Source: Clostridium kluyveri
GTDB lineage: Bacteria; Bacillota; Clostridia; Clostridiales; Clostridiaceae
Direction: 5' to 3'
Assembly (NCBI RefSeq): GCF_001902295.1
Contig: NZ_CP018335.1
Coordinates: 3,596,001 to 3,660,000 of the forward strand
Length of the DNA stretch: 64,000 bases
This document shows positions 1 to 8,919 of this stretch, piece after piece; position 1 is the stretch's first letter; each line of letters begins with the position of its first letter. A program made the translations under genes and the position numbers. The notes beneath the pieces were generated by a model that was given only the letters and a program-made list of their open reading frames with translations, had not been told where the DNA came from and made no database searches.

Positions 1-73
1 TTCCTATTTCACCTATAATTTTTCCATCCACTTCAACTTTGGATCTTTTTACCCTTTGAACTACTGCTCGCAC
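1..73 (-). CDS. dtd: D-aminoacyl-tRNA deacylase, N-terminal part (cut by window edge)
   Basis: Only the first 24 codons are in the window. The protein begins MRAVVQRVKRSKVEVDGK from a GTG at 73-71, with a GGGAG about 7 bases upstream. MRAVVQRV is the usual start of the Dtd family, which hydrolyses D-amino acids from mischarged tRNA in the cytoplasm. It lies just downstream of relA on the same strand, the common relA-dtd arrangement in Firmicutes, so co-transcription is likely. The rest of the gene lies left of base 1. Confidence 0.85.
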   Translation of the reverse strand, partial: MRAVVQRVKRSKVEVDGKIIGEIG

Positions 74-147
74 GTATAACACTCCCTTTAAACTATCCTC
101 AAATCAACAACAAAAGTATTATTTATTTGAAAGCAGCTGACTAATGA

Positions 148-2328
148 TTAATTTTTTGTCCTATAAGCATAAATAATACCCTTTATTTTTCTAAACTTCT
201 TTATTACCTCTTTAATATCTTCTCTATTTAATATCTTTAATTTTATATTGATAATAGATATTCCATTTTTAGGAGGCTTGGTATTTACAGCATATAAAGT
301 AGCCTTGCTCTGACTTATAATCTCTACTATTTCAGCTAGAAGTCTTTCTCTATTTTCTGCTTTTATCTGAATTTCTGTAATATATTCTGTCCCCTTAGGA
401 TTCCCCCAGCTCACTTCTATCAATTTAGTGTCCTTACTTTTTAGAGGCAACTGCATATTTTTACAATCTCTTCTATGGATAGATACCCCCCTGCCTTTGG
501 TTATATATCCTATTATAGAGTCTCCAGGTACTGCATTGCAACATTTTGCAAATCTTACCAGTACGTTGGTCTCTCCTTTTACAATTACTCCCGGGGATTT
601 TTTGATTTTTTTATCTGTGGATTTATCTGCATATTTATTAAGCTTATCTTCTAGTTTATCCCATTCTTCCCCACCTGGTTTGGAGATTTTTATATACATT
701 TCCTTCATTTTGAGAACAACAGTGGATGGATTTATAGCACCGATTCCCACGGAAGCATAGAGATCATCCACAGAATTTATATTGTACTTTTTAAGTACAA
801 CCTCTATAACCTCTCCCTTTGCAATCTCACCAAAGTTATACCCCTGCTTTTTTGTTTCCTTTTCCAGAAGTTCTTTGCCCTTTACTATATTTTCTTCCCT
901 TCTGGCTTTTTTAAACCAGGATCTTATTTTGCTCTTTGCCTGATTGCTCTTAACCATGTTGAGCCAGTCAATACTTGGTCCTTTGGGGGTATTGGACACA
1001 AATACCTCTACAATTTCTCCTGTTTTAAGGTGATAGTCTAGTGGAACCATTTTTCCGCTGACTTTTGCCCCTACACAGCTGTTTCCTATATCAGTGTGTA
1101 TTTTATAGGCAAAATCTATGGGAGTAGCTTCATAGGGCAAATTTATAACAGTACCCTTTGGTGTAAACACAAATACCTCATCTGAAAATAAATCTATTTT
1201 AAATCTTTCCATAAATTCTTCTGCATCTGAAGTTTCCCTCTGCCATTCCAGCATTTCCCTAAGCCATGTAAGTTTTTTATCTATATCTTCTGCAGTGTCA
1301 GCTCCTTCTTTATATTTCCAATGAGCTGCTATACCGTATTCTGCAGTTTTATGCATCTCAAAGGTTCTTATCTGTATTTCAAAAGGCTTCCCCTGGGGCC
1401 CTATAACAGTGGTATGCAAAGATTGATACATATTTGCCTTTGGCATTGCTATATAATCTTTAAATCTTCCAGGTACAGGCTTATATATAGTGTGTGCTAT
1501 ACCAAGGGCAGCATAACAATCCTTCATAGTACTTACTAAAATCCTTACTGCTGTTAAATCAAAAATTTGATCTATTGTTTTATTCTTCTTTACCATTTTT
1601 CTATATATGCTGTAAAAATGTTTGGGTCTTCCTTCAATATCCGTATTTATACCTGCTTTTTGCATATTTTCTCTTAACTGTTTTATTATCTGTTCTATAT
1701 ACTTTTCTCTTTCCACTCTTTTTTCTGCAATTTTTCTAACTATAAAATAATATTCATTTTGATTAATATACCTAAAGGCCAGATCTTCAAGTTCCCATTT
1801 GATTTTAGACATACCCAGTCTATAAGCCAGTGGAGCATATATATCAAAGGTTTCTTTTGCTTTTTCTTTTTGTTTTTTAATAGGTAGAAACTTTAATGTC
1901 CTCATATTGTGAAGTCTATCTGCAAGCTTTATAAGTATAACCCTAATATCATCTGACATGGCAAGAAGCATTTTCCTTACATTGTCTGCCTGCTGCTCTT
2001 CTTTGGTTTTATATTCTATTTTCCCAAGTTTTGTAACACCTTCTACTAAGTTTGCAACTTCCACACTAAATTCTCTACTTACATCTTCCCTGCTAAATTC
2101 AGTATCCTCTACTATATCATGAAGCAATCCTGCTACTATAGTACTTGTATCCATTCCCATTTCTGCCAGTATGCAAGCTACTTCTACAGGATGCATTATA
2201 TAGGGCTCACCAGATTCTCTTTTTTGCTTTTTATGAGCTTCATCTGCAAAATAATATGCTTTTTTAACCATTTTTTCATCAATATTATTACAATTTTCAT
2301 CTATCAATCTCATTAATTTTTCCAACAT
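148..2328 (-). CDS. relA: Bifunctional (p)ppGpp synthetase/hydrolase, RelA/SpoT family
   Basis: Makes and degrades the stringent-response alarmone (p)ppGpp. About 726 residues, the normal length of a long RSH protein. Domains in order: HD hydrolase near residues 40-190 (GLLHDIVEDT and ADRLHNMRTL are visible), synthetase near 230-350 (GRFKDYIAMPKAN and YQSLHTTVIG), TGS near 390-450 (DEVFVFTPKG), a Cys/His-containing linker (AKCCNAVPGD) and a C-terminal ACT domain. The RFKD form of the RxKD motif and the intact HD motif point to a bifunctional enzyme. The start chosen is the ATG at 2328, preceded by GGGAG at 7 bases; an in-frame ATG 7 codons earlier has no binding site. Downstream is dtd, upstream apt. 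Confidence 0.95.
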   Translation of the reverse strand: MLEKLMRLIDENCNNIDEKMVKKAYYFADEAHKKQKRESGEPYIMHPVEVACILAEMGMDTSTIVAGLLHDIVEDTEFSREDVSREFSVEVANLVEGVTKLGKIEYKTKEEQQADNVRKMLLAMSDDIRVILIKLADRLHNMRTLKFLPIKKQKEKAKETFDIYAPLAYRLGMSKIKWELEDLAFRYINQNEYYFIVRKIAEKRVEREKYIEQIIKQLRENMQKAGINTDIEGRPKHFYSIYRKMVKKNKTIDQIFDLTAVRILVSTMKDCYAALGIAHTIYKPVPGRFKDYIAMPKANMYQSLHTTVIGPQGKPFEIQIRTFEMHKTAEYGIAAHWKYKEGADTAEDIDKKLTWLREMLEWQRETSDAEEFMERFKIDLFSDEVFVFTPKGTVINLPYEATPIDFAYKIHTDIGNSCVGAKVSGKMVPLDYHLKTGEIVEVFVSNTPKGPSIDWLNMVKSNQAKSKIRSWFKKARREENIVKGKELLEKETKKQGYNFGEIAKGEVIEVVLKKYNINSVDDLYASVGIGAINPSTVVLKMKEMYIKISKPGGEEWDKLEDKLNKYADKSTDKKIKKSPGVIVKGETNVLVRFAKCCNAVPGDSIIGYITKGRGVSIHRRDCKNMQLPLKSKDTKLIEVSWGNPKGTEYITEIQIKAENRERLLAEIVEIISQSKATLYAVNTKPPKNGISIINIKLKILNREDIKEVIKKFRKIKGIIYAYRTKN

Positions 2329-2347
2329 ACTGATACTCCCTAAAATC

Positions 2348-2373
2348 AATGGCTGGTTTATAAACCAGCCATT
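2348..2373. repeat. 26-bp perfect palindrome between apt and relA
   Basis: Bases 2348-2373 read the same on both strands (AATGGCTGGTTTA and its complement). It lies just upstream of the relA ribosome binding site and downstream of apt. On the plus strand it is followed by ATTTTTTG, the shape of a terminator, but no plus-strand gene precedes it. On the minus strand there is no T tract. It could be a weak apt terminator, an operator, or a leader hairpin limiting relA translation. Confidence 0.5.
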
Positions 2374-2427
2374 ATTTTTTGTTAATATTATATCCTATAG
2401 AAAATTATAATTTCAAATTTATATACT

Positions 2428-2946
2428 TTAAATGTCATATTTTATTAAAGAAAGTACATCATAACCTTTTAATTTCTCTCTTCCCTTTAAATCTGTCAAT
2501 TCTATTACAAAATCTATAGTTACAATTTCTCCACCGGCTTGTTCTATTAACTTAACCACAGAAGATGTAGTTCCTCCTGTTGCAAGCAAATCATCTACTA
2601 AAGCTACTCTGTCACCTTTATTTATTGCATCCTTATGAATTTCAAGTACATCGCTTCCATATTCCAAGTCATATTTAATGCTTAAAGTATCGTAGGGCAA
2701 TTTCCCCTGTTTTCTAACTGGAACAAAACCTGCTCCCAGGGTATAGGCTATGGGAGCTCCAAATAAAAAACCCCTGGCCTCCGGTCCTACTACCACGTCA
2801 ATATTCTTATCCTTTAAATACCCAGCTATTTTATCTACTGCATATTTAAAAGCATCTTTATCCCGGATCAAAGTGGTTATATCTTTAAAACTTATTCCTT
2901 TCTTCGGGAATCCTTCTACTATTCTTATGTTATCCTGCAAATTCAA
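2428..2946 (-). CDS. apt: Adenine phosphoribosyltransferase
   Basis: Converts adenine plus PRPP to AMP in purine salvage. At 172 residues it has the usual length. The PRPP-binding signature VALVDDLLATGGT is at about residues 114-126, and VVVGPEARGFLFGAPIAY near 51-68 is typical of Apt. Translation starts from TTG at 2946 preceded by a strong GAGGGGG; no ATG or GTG fits better. It lies between the degenerate recJ and relA, the usual clostridial order recJ-apt-relA, all on the minus strand. Confidence 0.95.
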   Translation of the reverse strand: MNLQDNIRIVEGFPKKGISFKDITTLIRDKDAFKYAVDKIAGYLKDKNIDVVVGPEARGFLFGAPIAYTLGAGFVPVRKQGKLPYDTLSIKYDLEYGSDVLEIHKDAINKGDRVALVDDLLATGGTTSSVVKLIEQAGGEIVTIDFVIELTDLKGREKLKGYDVLSLIKYDI

Positions 2947-3072
2947 TTACAATTCCCCCTCAAAAACTTATATGATCCCATTGACTGTAATCTTATTCTA
3001 ATCCTTTTACCATATAATTATATATTAAATATTTATAAACTTTCAAGCTATAATTGATTTAATAAATTCAAT

Positions 3073-3924
3073 TCAGTATATCATTTCATTTTTTAAATAT
3101 TTAGCTATCTGCTCTGCCCTGTCTATACTTTCAGTTGTAAAAAGTTCTACTGCAATTCTGGCATTGTCTATATATCTTTTGCAGCTAATTGAAGATATTA
3201 TTTTATTTGAAAGTTCATATATATTTTTCTGATTTATAGTATGAATCTTATTTACTTTCAATAAAGCTTTCACCCCATAATTGTTGGTGTAGTTCAAGTA
3301 TCGCATACCTTCCCTTACCATGATTTCATTTTCCCCGGTTATATAACTCTTTTTAGAAAAAATGCCCAGGGTTACAAGGTCTAAATATTTACTTACATAT
3401 TTCATATTATAATAAATGGATATAGCTTGACACAATTTAAATACAACCCCCACTGCTATAAGATCCTTAAAAGGATATCTGCAGCCTGGCTGATTCGGAT
3501 TTATAATAATTGTCTCCGGTAGAAATTTTCCACATTTATGGTAGTCTGTTATTATAACATCGATGCCCAGTCTTTTGCAAAGTTCTATCTCAGGCAGGGA
3601 TTTAATTCCACAGCCCGCGGTTATTATAAGCTTTGCCCCTAAAAACTTTATATGATTTTCTATTATATCAGATTTTATACTAGAATCATTAATTTTGTCG
3701 GAAATAAAATACTCTACATCTGCATTTAAATACTTTAACACAAGTAACAATATAGCTGCCGAAGCTATACCGTCTAAATCACAGGTACCATAAATTACAA
3801 TTTTTTCTCTTTTATTTACAGCTTTTGTTATTTTTTTCATGGCTTCCTCCATATCTTTCAAAAGAAAAGGGTTTTCCATGCCTAAAAAATCAAAATCCTG
3901 TATATTATGCTTTTGCCACTCCAT
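3073..3924 (-). CDS. Degenerate, truncated RecJ-like DHH-family protein
   Basis: Sits at the canonical recJ position (secF - here - apt) and aligns with the DHH core of the RecJ 5'-3' single-strand exonuclease, but is only 283 residues against roughly 570 or more. The DHHA1 and OB regions are absent, and only about 125 bases separate it from apt. Metal-binding motifs are altered: GDYDVDG is GTCDLDG (residues 46-52), TVDCG is TAGCG (102-106), DHH is DYH (127-129), and the GTIAD motif is GIFSK (near 187-191). The later NPNQPGCRYPF..GVGVVFKL segment is well kept. Start chosen at ATG 3924 with GGAGG 8 bases upstream; a GTG ten codons earlier has none. Nuclease activity is unlikely; a binding or structural role, or slow decay, is inferred. 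Confidence 0.75.
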   Translation of the reverse strand: MEWQKHNIQDFDFLGMENPFLLKDMEEAMKKITKAVNKREKIVIYGTCDLDGIASAAILLLVLKYLNADVEYFISDKINDSSIKSDIIENHIKFLGAKLIITAGCGIKSLPEIELCKRLGIDVIITDYHKCGKFLPETIIINPNQPGCRYPFKDLIAVGVVFKLCQAISIYYNMKYVSKYLDLVTLGIFSKKSYITGENEIMVREGMRYLNYTNNYGVKALLKVNKIHTINQKNIYELSNKIISSISCKRYIDNARIAVELFTTESIDRAEQIAKYLKNEMIY

Positions 3925-4013
3925 AACAAAATCCTCCAAATTAATCGAAAGCACTTATATTATAAATGATATTATCTCCTATTACAAATACAGTATGTCC
4001 ACATTTTTCACAA

Positions 4014-4050
4014 TAAAAAAATCTAGAGTTTTAATATACTCTAAATTTTT
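4014..4050 (-). terminator. Terminator after secF
   Basis: Minus-strand hairpin with stem TTAGAGT / ACTCTAG (4022-4029 with 4038-4045), followed on the minus strand by a run of seven T. It separates the secDF transcript from the recJ-like gene. Confidence 0.7.
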
Positions 4051-4090
4051 TATTTTATCTTATTAAGCATTATTTTTCTAGATAATAAGT

Positions 4091-4975
4091 TTACTGCACT
4101 GCACTGCGCAATCTTTTTTTTCTATTTATCATACGCTTCTTAATTATAACCCAACATGGACTAGCTATACATATGGATGAATAACATCCTGTTATTACTC
4201 CTATAAGTATAGGCTCTGAGAAAATCCTTATGGAAGGCACTAAAACATATACCGATGCCAAGGTTATTACAACTGTAAGTACAGTGTTTATTGATCTTGC
4301 CAGAGTCTGAGTTACACTGGCGTCTGCAACCATCTCAGGCTCCTGCCCTCTCATGTACTTGTGATTTTCTCTTATTCTATCAAACACAACTATGGTATCG
4401 TGAACGGAATATCCCATAACTGTGAGTGTGGCAGCTATGAAATTAGAATCTATAGAAATTCTAAATATTGCATAGACTGAAAGCATTATAAGTATATTGT
4501 GAACCAGAGATATCATGGCAGCTATACCATAGCTCAGTTCAAATCTTATACCTATGTATATAAACATAGCTATAATGGCTACTATGACAGCTTGTATAGC
4601 CTTAACTCTAGTCTCTTTTCCTATAACCGCACCTATATTTTCCTGATTTGTAAGACTGCTTTTTTTGTACTTGGCCTTTACATCTTTTACAATATTATTT
4701 ACATTATCACTACTTAGAGAAGTAGACTTTATGGTTATGGATTTATTATCTGATTTAGTTGATTGAAAATCCTTTGAGTATTTTTTTATTATACTATCCA
4801 CATCTTCTTTGTTAAAATTGCTGCCTAAATTTATCTCAACTATGGTACCGCCCTTAAAATCAAGTCCATACTCCAATCCTTTTGTAGCCATAGTAAAAAT
4901 TCCAATTACAATTACTATAAGGGATATAGTAAACCATATTTTTCTTTTCTCAATAATTTTATATATAGTATCCAT
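4091..4975 (-). CDS. secF: Protein translocase subunit SecF
   Basis: Membrane subunit that with SecD uses the proton gradient to help pull secreted proteins through SecYEG. 294 residues, the usual length. One membrane segment near residues 14-34, then an extracytoplasmic domain (with GLDFKGGT near 36-43), then five membrane segments from about residue 125. The conserved VMGYSVHDTIVVFDRIREN is visible near 190. Its ATG comes one base after the secD stop, with GGGGGTAG at the secD end serving as binding site, so the two are translationally coupled. A terminator follows. Confidence 0.96.
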   Translation of the reverse strand: MDTIYKIIEKRKIWFTISLIVIVIGIFTMATKGLEYGLDFKGGTIVEINLGSNFNKEDVDSIIKKYSKDFQSTKSDNKSITIKSTSLSSDNVNNIVKDVKAKYKKSSLTNQENIGAVIGKETRVKAIQAVIVAIIAMFIYIGIRFELSYGIAAMISLVHNILIMLSVYAIFRISIDSNFIAATLTVMGYSVHDTIVVFDRIRENHKYMRGQEPEMVADASVTQTLARSINTVLTVVITLASVYVLVPSIRIFSEPILIGVITGCYSSICIASPCWVIIKKRMINRKKRLRSAVQ

Positions 4976-4976
4976 A

Positions 4977-6251
4977 TTATTTTACTACCCCCTTTCTAAA
5001 GTCATGTACACCAAAGGTTCCAATAGTTTGTTTATGATTAAACCATCCTATGTTGGCAGCGAGCTTCATGAGTGTTCTGGTAACAGTTATTGCTGTAAAC
5101 ATACTTAAAATTGTACCTATAATAAGCGTAAGGGCAAATCCCTTTACAGAACCTGTTCCAATACTATAAAGTATAAAGCCTGAAATAATTGTAGTTATAT
5201 TTGAGTCCAATATGGAAGTCATGGCCCTTCTAAAACCTGCATCTATAGATGCTTTAATGGTCCTGCCGCTTTTAAGTTCTTCTTTGGTCCTTTCAAATAT
5301 GAGTATATTTGCATCTACTGCCATACCAACTGTTAAAAGAAATCCAGCAATACCTGCCAGGGTAAGGGTGACACCTATGTTGGCAAAAGCAGCCAGAACT
5401 ATGTATACATATAACGCCAGTGCTATGTCTGCAATAAGTCCAGGTAGTCTATAGTAAAGCAGCATAAATAACATTACAAGTCCTATACCAATTTCGCCCG
5501 CCAATATACTAAGAGGCAGTGCATTAGCTCCAAGAGAAGCTCCTACGGTTTTAACCTGAACGGGTTTTACTGTAACTGGCAGAGCACCGGATTTTATTAA
5601 ATTTGCCTTTCTTTGGGCATCTTTAAGAGTCATATTTCCGCTTATAATAGCCTTGCCATCGGTTATATGTGCATCTACCTGAGGGTCGGTAAGAACTTCT
5701 TCATCTAAATAAATAGTAATCTTTTTACCTATAAATTTTGCTGTGGCATCTGAAAATTTCTTAGTGCCATCTTTATTGAATTCTAAATTTATTATAGCCT
5801 GACTGCTATTTTGAGAGTCAAGAGATGCTGTGGCATCTTTTACATCCTTACCTGTAAGTATGGTTTTATTATCAGGTCCTACAAATTTCAGTTCTCCGGT
5901 TTTAGCTACACCATCTGTTACCTCTTTGGCATCAAATTTACCGGGTATGTCAATTCTTATTCTGTTTTTACCTTCTCTAGCAACTACTGTTTCACTTACC
6001 CCTAATTTATTAACTCTTAAGGACAAAAGTTCTACTGTTCTTTCTATGGTACTTTCGTCTACATTTTTCCCTTGAATTTCCTCAAGTACAGAAACTCCAC
6101 CCTGAAGGTCAAGACCTCTAGTTATAACTTTACTAAAGGGTTTCAATTCATATCCACCTAAAGTCACCCCATATGCTCCTGAATAAGCTAAAAAGCCTAT
6201 TATAATCAAACACAGGAAGAAAACTATAGTGCTTTTCACCTTAGATTTCAT
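4977..6251 (-). CDS. secD: Protein translocase subunit SecD
   Basis: Partner of SecF in the SecDF-YajC accessory complex. 424 residues; an N-terminal membrane segment near 8-28, the signature RGLDLQGGV at 45-53, a large extracytoplasmic domain to about 235, then five membrane segments including GMAVDANILIFER near 315. The short periplasmic-type domain is normal for Firmicutes with separate secD and secF. ATG start follows a GGAGG-type site. It lies upstream of secF in the same operon, with yajC about 2.3 kb away on the same strand. Confidence 0.96.
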   Translation of the reverse strand: MKSKVKSTIVFFLCLIIIGFLAYSGAYGVTLGGYELKPFSKVITRGLDLQGGVSVLEEIQGKNVDESTIERTVELLSLRVNKLGVSETVVAREGKNRIRIDIPGKFDAKEVTDGVAKTGELKFVGPDNKTILTGKDVKDATASLDSQNSSQAIINLEFNKDGTKKFSDATAKFIGKKITIYLDEEVLTDPQVDAHITDGKAIISGNMTLKDAQRKANLIKSGALPVTVKPVQVKTVGASLGANALPLSILAGEIGIGLVMLFMLLYYRLPGLIADIALALYVYIVLAAFANIGVTLTLAGIAGFLLTVGMAVDANILIFERTKEELKSGRTIKASIDAGFRRAMTSILDSNITTIISGFILYSIGTGSVKGFALTLIIGTILSMFTAITVTRTLMKLAANIGWFNHKQTIGTFGVHDFRKGVVK

Positions 6252-6399
6252 TATTTATCCTCCTTTGCCACCAGCCAAATATTCTTCACTCTCATATATT
6301 CACATTAGCAATTATATTACTTAAAAAAAATACCGTCAATACATATAAGCCCAATTAAAATGCCAGATAGTATTAACTTTCTGTAAAAAATGTATAATA

Positions 6400-7770
6400 T
6401 TAAGTATTATTTGTCATACTTCTAACTTTAAGTGCAATGGCACATTCAATCCTCTTTTTCTGCATTTTACACCCAAGTTCATAAGGTACTTTCATATCTC
6501 CATTAAAATTATAATTATTTGCCTGACATCCTCCACTGCAATAAAATCTGGCCCAACATTTTCTGCACTGTGGTTTATTATATATGTGAGAATTTTTAAA
6601 TTCACAGGAGATATCTTCTCTTAAATCCTTCCAATTATTTAAATTACCCATTTTAAAGGCTTCATTTCCTACAAATTGATGACAGGGATATATGTCCCCT
6701 TGAGGAGTTATAGCCACATACTCATGACCTGCTCCACATCCGGATATTCTTTTATATATGCAAGGCCCTCCTGTAATATCTATGTTAAAATGATAAAATT
6801 TGAATTTTTCATCACCAGGCTTCCATTTCAACATTTCCTCATATAATTTATCATATTGAGAGTAAATCTCGGGCAAATCTTCCTCTCGAAGAGATAGAGG
6901 ATTATCAGAGGGAAGTACCACAGGTTCTACAGATATTTCTTCAAAACCTTCATTTTGAAGAAATTTTATGTCTTCAAAGAAATCTGTATTTTTTCTAGTA
7001 AAAGTTCCTCTCACATAGTATTGCTTAGACTTGTCCCTAATTTCTATCATATGTTTAATTTTAGGTAATATGGTATTAAAGGTTCCTCCTCCATCTTTTC
7101 TGACTCTTATGTTATCATTTATTTCCTTCCTGCCATCTATGCTAAGTACTATATTCCCCATATTTTTATCAATATACTCCATTATTTCATCATTTAGCAT
7201 TATAGCATTAGTTGTCATGGTAAATCTTATTTGTTTGTTGTTTTTAACCTCTTGTTCCTTTGCATATTCCACAATTTCTTTTATACACTGGAAGGCCATT
7301 AAAGGCTCTCCTCCAAATAAATCTATCTCTATATTTTTTCTGGGGCCTGATTTTTCTATAACAAAATCAATGGCTTTTTTTCCAATGTGTGCAGACATTA
7401 ATGCCTTTGCACCTTTATATTCACCTTCATCTGCAAAACAGTATTTACACTTTAGATTGCAATCGTGGGCAACATTTAAACACAAGGCCTTTATAAATGA
7501 AGGAGTATTGTCTTTTAATACAATATCTTCATATAGGTCTTGTGAATAAAGTATTCCATCTCTAAGTAACTGGCATATTTCTCCATAAGCTTCTACAATA
7601 TCTTCTTTTTCATATTTATTTTTAAGTGATTTCAATACATAATCAAGTTCCGGTAATTTTTCGTCATCTAAAATATCATATACCAATTCATCAATTTCAT
7701 GAATTGCACCAGAGTTCACATCTATTACATAGAAATATGATCCCTGAATAAATTTATGAATATCTGCCAA
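6400..7770 (-). CDS. scfB: SCIFF peptide maturase, radical SAM/SPASM enzyme
   Basis: Installs thioether cross-links in the six-cysteine SCIFF peptide encoded just upstream. 456 residues: an N-terminal peptide-recognition region (about 1-90), the radical SAM cluster motif CNLKCKYC with cysteines at 104, 108 and 111, and a C-terminal SPASM region with further Fe-S cysteines (CRKCWARFYCSGGC near 420-433). Start is TTG at 7770 with GGAGG 8 bases upstream. The scfA-scfB pairing is a Clostridia hallmark. A hairpin lies in the 77-base gap between scfA and scfB and may lower expression of the enzyme relative to its substrate. The final role of the product is not established. Confidence 0.95.
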   Translation of the reverse strand: MADIHKFIQGSYFYVIDVNSGAIHEIDELVYDILDDEKLPELDYVLKSLKNKYEKEDIVEAYGEICQLLRDGILYSQDLYEDIVLKDNTPSFIKALCLNVAHDCNLKCKYCFADEGEYKGAKALMSAHIGKKAIDFVIEKSGPRKNIEIDLFGGEPLMAFQCIKEIVEYAKEQEVKNNKQIRFTMTTNAIMLNDEIMEYIDKNMGNIVLSIDGRKEINDNIRVRKDGGGTFNTILPKIKHMIEIRDKSKQYYVRGTFTRKNTDFFEDIKFLQNEGFEEISVEPVVLPSDNPLSLREEDLPEIYSQYDKLYEEMLKWKPGDEKFKFYHFNIDITGGPCIYKRISGCGAGHEYVAITPQGDIYPCHQFVGNEAFKMGNLNNWKDLREDISCEFKNSHIYNKPQCRKCWARFYCSGGCQANNYNFNGDMKVPYELGCKMQKKRIECAIALKVRSMTNNT

Positions 7771-7803
7771 ATTTTTCTCCTCCTATCAAGTAGTTGTTAT
7801 AAT

Positions 7804-7844
7804 AAATTTTAGGCAGCAACTATTTTGTTACTGCCTAAAATTTT
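7804..7844 (-). terminator. Hairpin between scfA and scfB, likely partial terminator
   Basis: Inverted repeat AAATTTTAGGCAGCAAC / GTTACTGCCTAAAATTT with one non-paired position and a 6-base loop, directly after the scfA stop. The T-rich distal arm on the minus strand suits a leaky terminator that gives much more scfA than scfB RNA. Confidence 0.6.
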
Positions 7845-7847
7845 ATG

Positions 7848-7985
7848 TTAGTTTTCACAAGCAAGGTTAGCAACTGTACAGGAAGTTTTACATGCTGATT
7901 GACATGAGTTAGCGCATTCCTTACATCCCGGTTTTTTTAAACTATCTTTTATATTACTACTATTTATAGTTTTTATATGCTTCAT
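7848..7985 (-). CDS. scfA: SCIFF: six-cysteine ribosomally made peptide precursor
   Basis: A 45-residue peptide starting MKHIKTINSS and ending VANLACEN. Six cysteines at positions 21, 24, 28, 32, 36 and 43 match the SCIFF family (six cysteines in forty-five residues), the substrate of the adjacent ScfB maturase. The leader is basic and Ser/Thr/Asn-rich. ATG at 7985 follows GGAGG at 8 bases. A strong promoter and a terminator-like hairpin bracket the gene, so it is probably highly expressed on its own. In the family, thioether bonds form between cysteines and nearby residues; which positions react here is not visible from sequence. Confidence 0.95.
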   Translation of the reverse strand: MKHIKTINSSNIKDSLKKPGCKECANSCQSACKTSCTVANLACEN

Positions 7986-8020
7986 ATTGAACTCCTCCAT
8001 ATAATTAATTTATCTGATTG

Positions 8021-8029
8021 ATTATAACA
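8021..8029 (-). promoter_or_regulatory. Extended -10 promoter of scfA
   Basis: Minus-strand TGTTATAAT is a perfect TATAAT with the TGn extension, about 36 bases upstream of the scfA start. The -35 region (TTTATT) is poor, as is usual for extended -10 promoters. Confidence 0.55.
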
Positions 8030-8125
8030 TAAAGCGTATATAAAATAAAGTTTAACAGTTTAGGTAGAGAAAAACATTCCTATAAACAAAGCTTCTCTGA
8101 ACCTCTGAATTACCCATATAGATAT

Positions 8126-8494
8126 CTATAAATTAATTCCAATAATACCCGATAAGGCGCCAACTATAATGGCAAGCAGAACCCTTGCAAATCCATCTGC
8201 ACCCATAACCATAGAATTTCCTGAAATAATGGAAACTATATACAATATAGATAAATATAAAAGAGTTACTAAAATTCCTATAAGCCATCCCTTTTTTCCT
8301 ATTTTTCTCACTGCATAAATAGAAGCATACATTATGCTAAGTATTGTAGTAATTAAGTAAAATATATAACTTGCCCTTGAACTAACTTCTACAAAAGTCA
8401 TTACAACTGCAAAAATCAAAAGCAAAATAACTGTAATTATAAACCCTCTTAAAACTCCTTCCACTGCTGGAAGGTAATTATTATTCTTTTCCAA
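8126..8494 (-). CDS. TIGR04086-type small membrane protein
   Basis: About 122 residues with four predicted membrane segments (near 15-38, 45-62, 70-90 and 100-120) and Gly-rich loops. It resembles the TIGR04086/YrzE-like family of unknown function, which in Clostridia is usually found between yajC and the SCIFF genes, as here. The start is taken as TTG at 8494 because GGGGGT lies 9 bases before it; an ATG six codons earlier overlaps that site and lacks its own. No catalytic motif is visible. Confidence 0.75.
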   Translation of the reverse strand: MEKNNNYLPAVEGVLRGFIITVILLLIFAVVMTFVEVSSRASYIFYLITTILSIMYASIYAVRKIGKKGWLIGILVTLLYLSILYIVSIISGNSMVMGADGFARVLLAIIVGALSGIIGINL

Positions 8495-8567
8495 AATTAA
8501 AACACCCCCCATCTAATAGTATCTATGTAGACAAACGGTGCTTTATACCTGAATTTAAAACTTCTTT

Positions 8568-8867
8568 TTATTTTTTATCAATGTCAGTACTTTCCTGTTT
8601 TTTTGTTTCTGATAAAACATTCAATACTCCTGTTTTATCCAACTTTATTTTTACTCTGTCGGGTCCTGTTTGGATAGTTAAAACATTTTCCTGAATATGT
8701 GTGATTTTACCTATTATGCCGCCTTTAGTCATAACTTCATCGTTAGCCTTGAGACCTTGCAGCATTGTATTATACTTTTTTCTTCTCCTGCTTTCCGGCA
8801 AGAATATAAGTAGATAAAAAAATGCTAGCACAATTATAAGCGGTGCTAATCTATATAATGAATCCAA
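8568..8867 (-). CDS. yajC: Preprotein translocase subunit YajC
   Basis: Small single-span protein associated with SecDF. About 99 residues: a membrane segment near residues 7-25 (LAPLIIVLAFFYLLIF), then the typical PESRRRKKYNTMLQGLKANDEV and a C-terminal SH3-like part (GGIIGKITHIQEN). The start is TTG at 8867, 8 bases after GGAGG; the in-frame GTG at 8876 overlaps the binding site and cannot be used with it. Downstream of tgt on the same strand, as in most Firmicutes. Confidence 0.93.
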   Translation of the reverse strand: MDSLYRLAPLIIVLAFFYLLIFLPESRRRKKYNTMLQGLKANDEVMTKGGIIGKITHIQENVLTIQTGPDRVKIKLDKTGVLNVLSETKKQESTDIDKK

Positions 8868-8919
8868 TATTTTCACCTCCTTCTATAAAATAAATTCTAT
8901 CTATATTAAAAAAATCCTT

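Noticed and set aside
428..760. Plus-strand open frames inside relA, secD, hflX, wbp genes and others
   Set aside because: They are mirror frames of well-supported genes, without binding sites or protein-like motifs.
2348..2373. Plus-strand terminator upstream of apt
   Set aside because: The T tract is on plus, but there is no plus-strand gene to terminate; listed as a palindrome only.
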